Source of the DNA: Deinococcus apachensis DSM 19763
GTDB taxonomy: Bacteria > Deinococcota > Deinococci > Deinococcales > Deinococcaceae
Reading direction: 5' to 3'
DNA: 64,000 nt
NCBI RefSeq assembly: GCF_000381345.1
Contig: NZ_KB906402.1
Span: 124,001-188,000, forward strand
Part shown: one piece after another, positions 1-7,359 of the stretch
Numbering within the stretch: the first letter of the stretch is position 1
Layout of the letters: every line of letters begins with the position of its first letter
Program-made: the position numbers and the translations under genes
Notes under the pieces: model-generated
Databases searched by the model: none
The model's input: only the letters and a program-made list of their open reading frames with translations
What the model was told of the DNA's origin: nothing

Positions 1-879
1 GTGGCGGCCACGGTGAGGGGGGAGGACGGCACGTTCCGGCAGGTGACGGTGCGCGCCCCCCAGGTCGTCGTGGCAGGCGGGGCGCTGGAGACACCCGCGC
101 TGCTGCTGCGCTCGGGGCTGGGCGGCCCGGCGGTCGGCGAGTACCTGCGGCTGCACCCCTGCGGCGTGCTGACCGGGCTGTTCGCCGAGGACCAGCGCAA
201 CTGGTGGGGCCCGGCCCAGGCCGCTCTCGTCGACGAGTTCTCGGGGCGCGTAGGCGGCTACGGCTACCTGGTCGAGACGATCCAGTACACCACCGGCCTG
301 CACGCGGCGGCCGCAACCTGGAGAAGTGGCGCGGCGCACAAGGACCTGATGGCCGGGCACAGCCGCAGCGTCACCCTGATCCACCTCACCCGAGACCACG
401 GCCACGGCCGGGTGACCCTGGACGGGCAGGGCCAGGCGCGGGTGACCTACGCCGTGACCGACCCGCTGGACGTGGAAAACTACTGGCACGGCCAGGCGAC
501 GGTGGCGCGATTGCTGGAGGCGGCGGGCGCGGAAGCCATCCATGCGTCGTCCGGACGCGCGCGACCCTGGAAACGCGGGGAGGACCTGGAGGCCTGGATC
601 GCCGGGTTGCGGACCCAGCCCATCGACACGGGCGGGCACGCGGTCTTCAGCGCGCACCAGATGGGCACGGCGCGGATGGGGCTCGACCCCGACACCAGTG
701 TCGCGAACCCCCGGGGCGAGTTGCACCGCACCCCCGGCGTCTGGATCGGCGACACGAGCGCCTTTCCGACCTCCTCGGGCGCCAACCCCATGATCACCTG
801 TATGGCGCTGGCCCGTCGCACCGCCCGCTTCGTCGCGCAGGCGGCCGGGGTGCGCGAGGGAGCGCTCAGCGCGGACTGA
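1..879 (+). CDS. GMC family oxidoreductase, C-terminal part (5' end outside window)
   Basis: This is the C-terminal portion of a glucose-methanol-choline (GMC) flavoprotein oxidoreductase. The reading frame is open from the first base, so the N-terminal FAD-binding Rossmann part lies upstream of the window. Near the start, residues VVVAGGALETPALLLRSG match the conserved stretch where the FAD domain reads '(A)GALxTPxLLLxSG'. The end carries the GMC C-terminal domain: a histidine in 'FSAHQMGTARMG', then 'DTSAFPTSSGANPMIT', which holds the usual His/Asn active-site region. GMC enzymes oxidise alcohols or sugars with FAD; the substrate cannot be told from this part. Family assignment is firm, specificity unknown. 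Confidence 0.9.
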   Translation: MAATVRGEDGTFRQVTVRAPQVVVAGGALETPALLLRSGLGGPAVGEYLRLHPCGVLTGLFAEDQRNWWGPAQAALVDEFSGRVGGYGYLVETIQYTTGLHAAAATWRSGAAHKDLMAGHSRSVTLIHLTRDHGHGRVTLDGQGQARVTYAVTDPLDVENYWHGQATVARLLEAAGAEAIHASSGRARPWKRGEDLEAWIAGLRTQPIDTGGHAVFSAHQMGTARMGLDPDTSVANPRGELHRTPGVWIGDTSAFPTSSGANPMITCMALARRTARFVAQAAGVREGALSAD

Positions 880-1084
880 GCCCAAGTGACTCCAGTTCCT
901 GAACCCCCAGGGATGGGAAGGGGAGAGCCCGGGAGGCAACCGGGGCATCAACTACGTCCGAGGTCCGCACAGCCCGTGCAGGCCTACCGGCCCATCCACC
1001 TCCCAGAGCCCGCCCTCTTTCCTGTTCCCTTCGGATGGAGGTCAGGGTATGTTCAGAACCTTTCCACCGGAATCCGGGGAGCCT

Positions 1085-1265
1085 TCACGGGGAGATTCCG
1101 GGAACCCGGGTGCCGACGATGCGGGCGTAGCCCTGGAGGTCGGTCGCGCCCTCGGTCGAGATCAGGAGCACGCGGCTGTCCCCACCCATTCCGAGGGCGT
1201 CCCGGTGGACCCCGGCGTCCAGCCCGGTCAGGGCGGCGAGCAGCCCCGCAATCGAGGCGCTCGAC
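1085..1265 (-). pseudogene. Remnant of diaminopropionate ammonia-lyase C-terminus
   Basis: A minus-strand frame of about 60 codons ending in TGA at 1085-1087 reads SIAGLLAALTG, then DSRVLLISTEGATDLQGY and ARIVG. This matches the last part of PLP-dependent diaminopropionate ammonia-lyases (compare VISTEGDTD...YREVV in E. coli YgeX, from memory). Nothing of the catalytic core, including the PLP lysine, remains upstream. The homology stops where a plus-strand FCD-domain remnant begins, so this is a broken gene end at a rearrangement junction. Family recognition is moderately sure; non-functionality follows from the missing core. Confidence 0.5.
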
Positions 1266-1654
1266 GTGCTCGCGCTGGAACAGGCCAGATCACAGATCAC
1301 CGAGGGCCACCTGCGGCGGTTGGAGGAGGCCAACGCTGACCTCGCGTGGGCGCTGGAGGACCACGACGCCCGCGCCCTCTCGGCGGACGACGCGTTTCAC
1401 GAGGTGCGGGTCGACGCGGCGGGCAACCGGGCCCTGGCCGATGTGCTGGGGCAGGTCAAGCTCAAGTCGCGGCGGGTGGAACTCGCGTACTTCGGCCAGG
1501 AGGCGTGCGGGGAACGCTCCTGGGCGACCACGCGGCGATGGTCGAGGCCCTGCGCGCCCGCCAGTGGGACCGGGCCGCTGCCCTGCTGCGCCGGAACTGG
1601 CGGGGCAGCCTGGAGCGCCTGGTCGCGCAGCAGGACCCCGGGGCGGGACGCTGA
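1251..1654 (+). pseudogene. Frameshifted FCD-domain (GntR/FadR-type) regulator remnant
   Basis: The plus strand carries the ligand-binding FCD domain of a GntR-family regulator in two frames. The first part reads IEALDVLALEQARSQ and then LRRLEEANADLAWALEDHD to about position 1515. The second part, in another frame, reads LGDHAAMVEALRARQWDRAA and ends at 1654. FCD domains normally run through a 'D...FH..l..a.gN..l' helix (here DDAFHEV...GNRALADVL) to an 'H..i..Al..rD...A' helix (here DHAAMVEALRARQWDRA), so both halves are recognisable. The N-terminal winged helix is absent and a frameshift lies near 1518-1524. The gene is dead and abuts the ammonia-lyase remnant. Confidence 0.6.
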
Positions 1655-1706
1655 CGAAGGCCGTCACCCGTCTTGCGACAGCCCGCCGACACCCGTCCTG
1701 GGTAAT

Positions 1707-1730
1707 TCACACTAATCTGACTTAGTGTGA
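1707..1730. promoter_or_regulatory. Perfect inverted repeat, operator-like
   Basis: TCACACTAA, a 6-nt spacer (TCTGAC), then TTAGTGTGA: two perfect 9-bp arms. No T-run follows, so a terminator is unlikely. It lies about 50 bp after the FCD regulator remnant and fits a dimeric repressor site. The gene it once served is not obvious, because no convincing gene starts downstream. Confidence 0.5.
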
Positions 1731-2099
1731 GAACAGAAATGAAGGCAGTCGCCGTCCAACCCACACGGCTGGGCCTCTTCTGGCAGCGAGGGCGTGGCCC
1801 CGTCTTCCCTGGAACGGCTCGGCGCGTCCGGCCTCCGTCCGTTGGCGGCGCGGCTGGACCAAGTCTCTTTTCCCACGCAGCTCGCCTGGCCTACAACTCA
1901 AATGCAACCACGAGTGGCCGGGGAGACCCGCTCGCGCCTGGGCCCTTCACCCATCCTCTACCCCTTAAAACAGTTTCGAGGCCCCTTCCTGGCCTTCCTA
2001 TGAGGCTGCAATTTTAGTCGCGTCCAGGACGCGGTTAAGCTACGCTTCAATTCGCACATCAACTAAACAACAGGTATATTTCTGCCCGTGACGTATTGA
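1731..2099. other. Stretch without a recognisable gene
   Basis: Short open frames occur on both strands but none has a convincing start, ribosome site or protein-like composition. A frame opening with MKAVAVQPTR just after the inverted repeat resembles the start of some medium-chain dehydrogenases, but the similarity ends within about 12 residues. The stretch is slightly more AT-rich than its surroundings. Confidence 0.4.
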
Positions 2100-2123
2100 G
2101 AGCCAAAGGGCGCCCTTTGGCTC
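2100..2123. terminator. 24-bp perfect palindrome, possible terminator of the long minus-strand operon
   Basis: GAGCCAAAGGGC is followed directly by its exact reverse complement, giving 12-bp arms with no loop. It lies about 85 bp beyond the stop of the last gene of the minus-strand cluster (2207), where an end-of-operon hairpin would be expected. There is no clear U-run on the minus strand after it, so intrinsic termination is uncertain. Confidence 0.4.
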
Positions 2124-2206
2124 CCTCTCCTCGCCTGCGTGCCCGCGGCAAGGGATCGAAGGCGGCCGGGGTCGAAGGTGCCGACCCCGGCCTTCCGGTG
2201 CGCGGA

Positions 2207-3136
2207 TCAGGAAAAGATGCTTCTCGGCAGGTACAGGCTCACCAGCCAGTTGGGCGCGTCCACGATCTCGCTGATTCGCAGGTCGGCCGCCACGGAACAC
2301 AGCAGGTAGGCGTCCATGGGGGCGAGGCTGTACTCCTTCCCCATCAGGTCGATCATGCCCCGCGTCGCGTCCTGCGCCGCCGCGTAGAGATCGGGGCCGA
2401 TGCCGGTGGTGACGTGGTAGCCCTTCCCGTCGATGTGGGCGGTGACCGCGCCCGGTGTGGAGAAGCGCGGCGTCTTCAACCCTGCCCCCTTGACCAGGCC
2501 GAAGCGCAGCGTGACGTGCATGGCGGACTCGATGGCCGTGCCGCACACCTCGCCGTCGCCCTGGGCCGCGTGGGTGTCGCCCACCGAGAAGAGGGCGCCG
2601 GGCACCGCGACGGGTAGGTGCAGCGTGGTGCCCGCCGTCAGGTCGCGGATGTCCATATTTCCGCCCACGGCGCGCGGCGGCACGACCGAGTGGTGACCGG
2701 GTTCAGCGGGCGCGTTGCCGATGGTGCCGGGAAAGGGGCGCACCGGGACCTCGATGCCGGGCAGGAACTCCGCCGTGTGCTGTCCGTAGTGCCACAGCTT
2801 GAGGTACGGCTCGGGAAAGTCTTCCGTCAGCAGGCCGAAGCCGGGAATCGCCGCCGTCCACCCGAAGCCCGAGGGCCGGAATTCGAGGATGTCCACCGTC
2901 AGGGCGTCCCCGGGCTCGGCGCCACGCACGAAGATGGGGCCGGTCACCGGGTTCACCTTGGCGAAGTCGAGGACACTCACGTCCGAGTGGCCGGACGCGC
3001 GGGTGAACTGCCCGCCGCTGGAGTCAAGCACCTCGAACTCGATGGTCTCGCCGGGCTCGACCTCCAACTTGGGCGGCAGGATGTTGTCCCAGCCGAAGTG
3101 GTGGTCGTGGATGGTGCATTTCGGGCGCGTCGTCAT
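2207..3136 (-). CDS. Acetamidase/formamidase family protein
   Basis: A 309-residue cytoplasmic hydrolase of the FmdA/AmdA acetamidase/formamidase family, whose members release ammonia and a short acid from small amides. Family marks include HDHHFGWDN near the N-terminus, the long 'PG...EFEVLDSSGGQ' strand, SVGDTHAAQGDGEVCGTAIE (the strongly conserved 'GD.H..QGdGE..g.aiE' metal/active-site block), and MDAYLLCSV near the end. Length is normal for the family. It is the last gene of the minus-strand cluster, 10 nt after a Dpp-type binding protein, which suggests hydrolysis of an imported amide or of ammonia-yielding intermediates. The actual amide substrate cannot be read from sequence. Confidence 0.88.
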   Translation of the reverse strand: MTTRPKCTIHDHHFGWDNILPPKLEVEPGETIEFEVLDSSGGQFTRASGHSDVSVLDFAKVNPVTGPIFVRGAEPGDALTVDILEFRPSGFGWTAAIPGFGLLTEDFPEPYLKLWHYGQHTAEFLPGIEVPVRPFPGTIGNAPAEPGHHSVVPPRAVGGNMDIRDLTAGTTLHLPVAVPGALFSVGDTHAAQGDGEVCGTAIESAMHVTLRFGLVKGAGLKTPRFSTPGAVTAHIDGKGYHVTTGIGPDLYAAAQDATRGMIDLMGKEYSLAPMDAYLLCSVAADLRISEIVDAPNWLVSLYLPRSIFS

Positions 3137-3146
3137 CTCCCCCGCC

Positions 3147-4751
3147 TCACTTCCGCACCGAAAGGCGCTCGTAATTGATGAAGTGGGTGGGGTCCACGAG
3201 GTTGTTCACGTCGCCCACCAGGCGGTCGGATTTCATCATGTAGCGGACCTCGTGGAAGACGGGCACCCAGACGGCCTGCTTGTTCAGCGCGGCGAAAATC
3301 CGGCCGTACTCGGCGAGGCGGGCGGCTTGCTGGTTTGACGACACCATACGGTCGGCCTTGTCCGCGCGGGCGTCGAGCGCCTTATCGCAGTACATCGGCC
3401 AGTTCCAGCCGCCCTGCACGGCGCTGCGGCACGACAGGATCGGCCAGTAGAAGTCGCTGGGGTCGGGGTAGTCCTGGGTCCAGGCCATCCCGCCCGACCA
3501 GACCATCGGCACGGTGTTCGGCGTGCCTGCCGCGTCGATGACGCTGCTCTGCGCCAGGCTCTTGATCTGCGCCCTGATGCCGACCTGGGCGAGGTCCTGC
3601 TGGATGCTCTGCGCGATGCGCGGGTTGGGATCGGTGGAGTTGGTGTAGAGGGTGGTGGAGAAGCCGTTCGGGAAGCCCGCCGCCGTCAGGAGAGTTTTTG
3701 CCTTCGCCGGGTCGTAGGTGTACCCCTGCTCGCCCTTGTTGTAGCCGGGCATCAGGGGCGGCAGCACGCTCTGCGCGACCACGCCGCGCCCGTTGATGAT
3801 CCGCAGAATCTTCGTCTTGTTGACCGCGTGGTTGATCGCCTGCCGCACCCGCACGTCCTTCAGCGGCCCCATCTTGGTGTTGAGGCTGAGGTAGGTCGTG
3901 TTCACCGACGTCTTGGAGACGATGTTCGGCTTGAACTTGGGGTCGCGGGTGACCTGCAGGAACTGGGCGGGCGGGATGCCGTCCCCGAGGAGATCCACCT
4001 CGCCGCGCTGGAGGCTGAGGAAGGCGACGGAGGGATCGAGGCCGACCTTGACCGTCACCCCGTCGAGGGACGGCATCCCCGCCATGAAGTAGTTGGGGTT
4101 GCGGGTGAACTGGAGCTGCTGGCCGGAGACCCACGAGGCCAGCTTGAAGGGCCCGGTTCCGACCGGCTTGTGCCCGAAGTCTCCCCCGGCGGCGGCGACC
4201 GCTTCCCTCGGCACGATGAAGGCGAAGTTCATCGCCATGATGTTCAGGAAGGCGGCGTTCGGCGCCTCCAGGGTGATCCGCACCCGGTCGGGGCCGAGGA
4301 CCTGAATCCCCTTCACGCTCTTCGCCTTGCCGTCCACAAAGGCCTGGGCGCCCTGGATGCCGGTGTAGAAGCTCTGGCCGGGGCTCTTCGTCTTGGGATC
4401 GAGCACCCGCTCCAGGGTGTAGCGCACGTCGTCCGCCGTCATCACGCGGCCGTTGTGGAACTTGACGCCCTTGCGGAGGGTGAAGGTGTAGGTCTTCCCG
4501 TCCCTCGACACCTCGGGCATCCTCGCGGCGAGGCGGGGCTCCAGCGCCGTGCTGCCGGGCTTGTAGTCGAGCAGGGCGTCGAAGACCATCTTCTCCATCG
4601 GCCAGTTCTGGTAGTCGTAGCCGATGGCGGGGTCGAGCGTCGTCACGTCGTCCTTGTAGGAGACGGTGATCGTCCCGCCGCGCTGGGGCGCCCCCTGGGC
4701 GAGGGCCAGCGTGAGGCCGAGGAGGAGCGGCAGACCGAGGGCTCTGTGCAT
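3147..4751 (-). CDS. ABC transporter substrate-binding protein, family 5 (DppA/OppA type)
   Basis: A 534-residue extracytoplasmic solute-binding protein of the peptide/opine/nickel family. It has a Sec signal peptide (residues about 1-19, MHRALGLPLLLGLTLALAQG). The SBP_bac_5 body follows: GGTITVSYKDDVTTLDP, then 'YTFTLRKGVKFHNG', 'VRYTLERVLDP', 'VGTGPFKLASWVSGQQ' and 'RQAINHAVNK'. It would deliver a peptide or related amide-containing ligand to the permeases encoded just downstream (4762-6564). The SBP precedes the acetamidase by 10 nt. It is clearly distinct from the two closely paired paralogues at 17829-21236, which share a different N-terminal block (YGRYADS), so this cluster has at least two ligand specificities. 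Confidence 0.92.
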   Translation of the reverse strand: MHRALGLPLLLGLTLALAQGAPQRGGTITVSYKDDVTTLDPAIGYDYQNWPMEKMVFDALLDYKPGSTALEPRLAARMPEVSRDGKTYTFTLRKGVKFHNGRVMTADDVRYTLERVLDPKTKSPGQSFYTGIQGAQAFVDGKAKSVKGIQVLGPDRVRITLEAPNAAFLNIMAMNFAFIVPREAVAAAGGDFGHKPVGTGPFKLASWVSGQQLQFTRNPNYFMAGMPSLDGVTVKVGLDPSVAFLSLQRGEVDLLGDGIPPAQFLQVTRDPKFKPNIVSKTSVNTTYLSLNTKMGPLKDVRVRQAINHAVNKTKILRIINGRGVVAQSVLPPLMPGYNKGEQGYTYDPAKAKTLLTAAGFPNGFSTTLYTNSTDPNPRIAQSIQQDLAQVGIRAQIKSLAQSSVIDAAGTPNTVPMVWSGGMAWTQDYPDPSDFYWPILSCRSAVQGGWNWPMYCDKALDARADKADRMVSSNQQAARLAEYGRIFAALNKQAVWVPVFHEVRYMMKSDRLVGDVNNLVDPTHFINYERLSVRK

Positions 4752-4761
4752 GGGTCTCTCC

Positions 4762-5682
4762 TTACGCGTAGCGGGTACGCGGGTCGATGAGGAGCTGAAC
4801 GAGGTCGGCGAGCAGGTTGGCGAGCGTGATGACCAGGGCGCTGAAGATCACCACGCCGACGATGACGGGGATGTCCACCACGCGGATCGCGTCCCACACC
4901 AGGCGGCCCAAGCCCGGCCACCCGAAGACGCTCTCCACGACGACCACGCCGCCCATGAAGGCCCCGATGTCCAGGCCGATCATGGTGACGACGGGCGTGA
5001 TGGCGTTGCGGAGGGCGTGGCGCAGGATGACGCCGCGGGGCGCCACCCCCTTGGCCCGCGCCGTGCGGACGAAGTCGCGGGAAAGCACGTCGAGCATGGA
5101 GGAGCGCAGCACCCGCGCGTACCACCCCGCGCCGCCCAGCCCCAGGGTGAGCGCGGGCAGGAACAGGTGCGAGAGGCCGCCGTAGCCGCCGAGCGGGAAG
5201 AGGTTCAGGGCGTAGGCGAGCAGATAGACCAGGCTCAGCCCCAGCCAGAACTGCGGGGCCGACGCGCCGAGGAAGGCGAAGCCCATCACGATCCGGTCGG
5301 GCCAGCGGCCCCGCCGCAGCGCCGCCCAGATCCCCAGCGGGATGCCGATCAGGAGTTCGAGCGCGATGGCCCCCAGCATGAGTTGAAAGGTCGGCCCGAC
5401 CCGCGAGGCGATCAGCGAACTCACCGTGGACTGCTGCTTGTACGACCTCCCCAGGTCGCCGCGCACCAGACCGCCCAGGTAGCCCGCGTACTGCACGGCG
5501 AAGGGGCGGTCCAGACCCAGCTCGCGCCGGATGCTGTTCACCGTCTCCACGCTGGCGCTCGGCCCGGCCACCAGCCGGGCGGGGTCAGCGGGCAGCAGGA
5601 AGATCAGGCTGAAGGTGAGCACCGACGCGACGAGCAGCACGCCGAGGCTCTGGAGGGTGCGGGACGCGGCGAAGCGGAGCAC
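4762..5682 (-). CDS. ABC transporter permease, DppB type
   Basis: A 306-residue inner-membrane permease of the DppB/OppB family with about six membrane segments. Typical landmarks are the N-terminal helix with 'SVLTFSLIFLLPADPARL', 'LGLDRPFAVQYAGYL', 'GDLGRSY', and the EAA-type cytoplasmic loop near 'VRTARAKGVAPRGVILRHALRN', where the ATPase docks. The start is a GTG directly abutting the stop of the preceding DppC-type gene, so the two are translationally coupled. No ATPase genes lie beside this permease pair; it may share the DppD/DppF pair encoded at 13826-15867 in the same cluster (inference). Confidence 0.92.
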   Translation of the reverse strand: MLRFAASRTLQSLGVLLVASVLTFSLIFLLPADPARLVAGPSASVETVNSIRRELGLDRPFAVQYAGYLGGLVRGDLGRSYKQQSTVSSLIASRVGPTFQLMLGAIALELLIGIPLGIWAALRRGRWPDRIVMGFAFLGASAPQFWLGLSLVYLLAYALNLFPLGGYGGLSHLFLPALTLGLGGAGWYARVLRSSMLDVLSRDFVRTARAKGVAPRGVILRHALRNAITPVVTMIGLDIGAFMGGVVVVESVFGWPGLGRLVWDAIRVVDIPVIVGVVIFSALVITLANLLADLVQLLIDPRTRYA

Positions 5683-6564
5683 TCACCCTCCCCCATTCGG
5701 GTCGAGGGCGTCGCGCAGCCCCTCGCCGAGCAGGTTGAAGCCCAGCGACGTGAGCAGGATGGCGAGGCCGGGGAACATCACCAGCCACGGGGCAGTCATG
5801 AGGTAGCTTTGGCTCTCGTTGATGATGCCGCCCCAGCTCGGGGTGGGGGGCTGGACGCCGACGCCCAGGAAGGAGAGGGTGGCCTCCAGCAGCACCGTCG
5901 TGCTGATGCCGAGCGAGCCCCACACCAAGGCGGTGGGCAGCAGGTGCGGGGCGACGTGCCGCCACAGGATGCGGGTGCCGGACGCGCCGACCGCCTGGGC
6001 CGCCTCCACGAACTCACGCTCGCGCAGCGAGACGACCTGGGCGTACACCACCCGGGCGACGGGCACCCAGTTCAGCAGGGCGATCACCAGCGTCACGATC
6101 CACAGGCTGGGGCGCAGCACGGCGGTGAGCGCGATGGCGAGGAGCAGCACCGGGAAGGCCAGCATCACGTCCGTGAAACGCATGACGAGGGTGCCGACCC
6201 ACCCCCGCCACAACCCGCCGAGCGCCCCCATCAACACCCCGATCAGGACGGCGACCCCGTTGGCGACGACCCCGACAATCAGGGACGCCCTGGCTCCCCA
6301 CAGCAGCCGGGAGAACAGGTCGCGGCCCAGCAGATCGGTCCCCAGGGGGAAGGCGCCGCCGGGGGGCAGCGGGGCGCCCTCCAGGCTCAGGCCCTCCGCA
6401 AACTGATAGTTGGGGTCGTGTGGGGCCAGCCACGGGGCGAGGAGCGCGGCGAGGACGATCAGGAGGCACAGGGCGAGACCCAGCAGGGCGGCGCGGTCGC
6501 GGCTGAAGCGGCGCCAGCGGGCGGAGCGGGGACGGACGGAGGGCGCGGCGGGGAGGGTGGTCAA
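5683..6564 (-). CDS. ABC transporter permease, DppC type
   Basis: A 293-residue permease of the DppC/OppC family. It starts with a cytoplasmic arginine-rich segment and a first membrane helix (LLGLALCLLIVLAALLAPW). Then comes the periplasmic 'PLGTDLLGRDLFSRLLWGARAS' signature of this family and the EAA loop 'FVEAAQAVGASGTRILWRHV'. The likely start is TTG at 6564, preceded at good spacing by GAGGAGG. It forms the second half of a DppBC pair whose partner begins immediately after its stop. Confidence 0.92.
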   Translation of the reverse strand: MTTLPAAPSVRPRSARWRRFSRDRAALLGLALCLLIVLAALLAPWLAPHDPNYQFAEGLSLEGAPLPPGGAFPLGTDLLGRDLFSRLLWGARASLIVGVVANGVAVLIGVLMGALGGLWRGWVGTLVMRFTDVMLAFPVLLLAIALTAVLRPSLWIVTLVIALLNWVPVARVVYAQVVSLREREFVEAAQAVGASGTRILWRHVAPHLLPTALVWGSLGISTTVLLEATLSFLGVGVQPPTPSWGGIINESQSYLMTAPWLVMFPGLAILLTSLGFNLLGEGLRDALDPNGGG

Positions 6565-6597
6565 CTGTGCCTCCTCAAATGGGCCTCCGGGAAAGGC

Positions 6598-7359
6598 TCA
6601 TCCCTGGTCGAGGGGCCGGATCAGGATCTCGTTGACGTTGACGCGCACGGGTTGCGTGACCGCATACACCACGGCGGCGGCGATGTCCTCCGGCTCCAGC
6701 GGCGTCATCTGGGCGATGCGGCCCTCGTAGGTCGTCTTCGTCTCCTGGTGGGTGATGTGGTCGGTGAGTTCGGTGCGGACCACGCCGGGTTCGATCACCG
6801 TGACGCGGATGCCGTGCAGCCGCACCTCCTGGCGCAGCCCCTCGCTGAAGCCGCCCACCCCCCACTTCGTCGCGCTGTATCCCGCCGAGGTGGGACTCGC
6901 GCCGCGCCCCGACACCGAGGAGACGTTGACGATGTGGCCGCCGCCCCGCGCCCTCATGCTGGGAATGGCCGCGTGCGTGGCGTACATCAGGCCGAGCAGG
7001 TTGAGATTGATCATCCGCCGCCAGTCCTCGGTGTCGGCGTCGGCGACGGGGCCGAGGAGCATCAGTCCGGCGTTGTTCACGAGGATGTCCACCCCGCCGA
7101 AGGTCTGGGTGGCGTGCTGGATCATTCCCCGCGCCTGCCCCTCGTCGGCTGCGTCCCCGACGAAGACGGTTGCCTCACCGCCCGCGTCCCGAATTCGACC
7201 GGCGAGGGCTTCGAGCCGTTCCTGGCGCCGGGCATTCAGAACAACCTTGGCGCCCGCCTCGGCCAAAGCCAGCGCCGTCGCCTCGCCGATGCCGGACGAC
7301 GCGCCGGTGACGACGGCGACCTTGCCCCGAATGCCTGCGTTGGTAGACGCTGCGCTCAT
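6598..7359 (-). CDS. Short-chain dehydrogenase/reductase (SDR)
   Basis: A classical SDR of 253 residues, an NAD(P)-dependent oxidoreductase. Visible motifs are the nucleotide-binding TGASSGIG, NNAG, and the catalytic Ser-Tyr-Lys arrangement with NVSSVSG followed by YSATK. The start is the ATG at 7359, whose bases overlap the stop of the M32 peptidase gene (ATGA overlap); a longer upstream frame would run through that gene and is rejected. 'EPGVVRTEL' and a conserved C-terminus resemble YdfG/serine-dehydrogenase-like SDRs acting on small hydroxy acids or alcohols, but the substrate is unknown. Confidence 0.9.
   Translation of the reverse strand: MSAASTNAGIRGKVAVVTGASSGIGEATALALAEAGAKVVLNARRQERLEALAGRIRDAGGEATVFVGDAADEGQARGMIQHATQTFGGVDILVNNAGLMLLGPVADADTEDWRRMINLNLLGLMYATHAAIPSMRARGGGHIVNVSSVSGRGASPTSAGYSATKWGVGGFSEGLRQEVRLHGIRVTVIEPGVVRTELTDHITHQETKTTYEGRIAQMTPLEPEDIAAAVVYAVTQPVRVNVNEILIRPLDQG

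Noticed and set aside
1727..2017. Possible dehydrogenase start (MKAVAVQPTR)
   Set aside because: Resemblance ends after about ten residues and there is no continuing domain in any frame.
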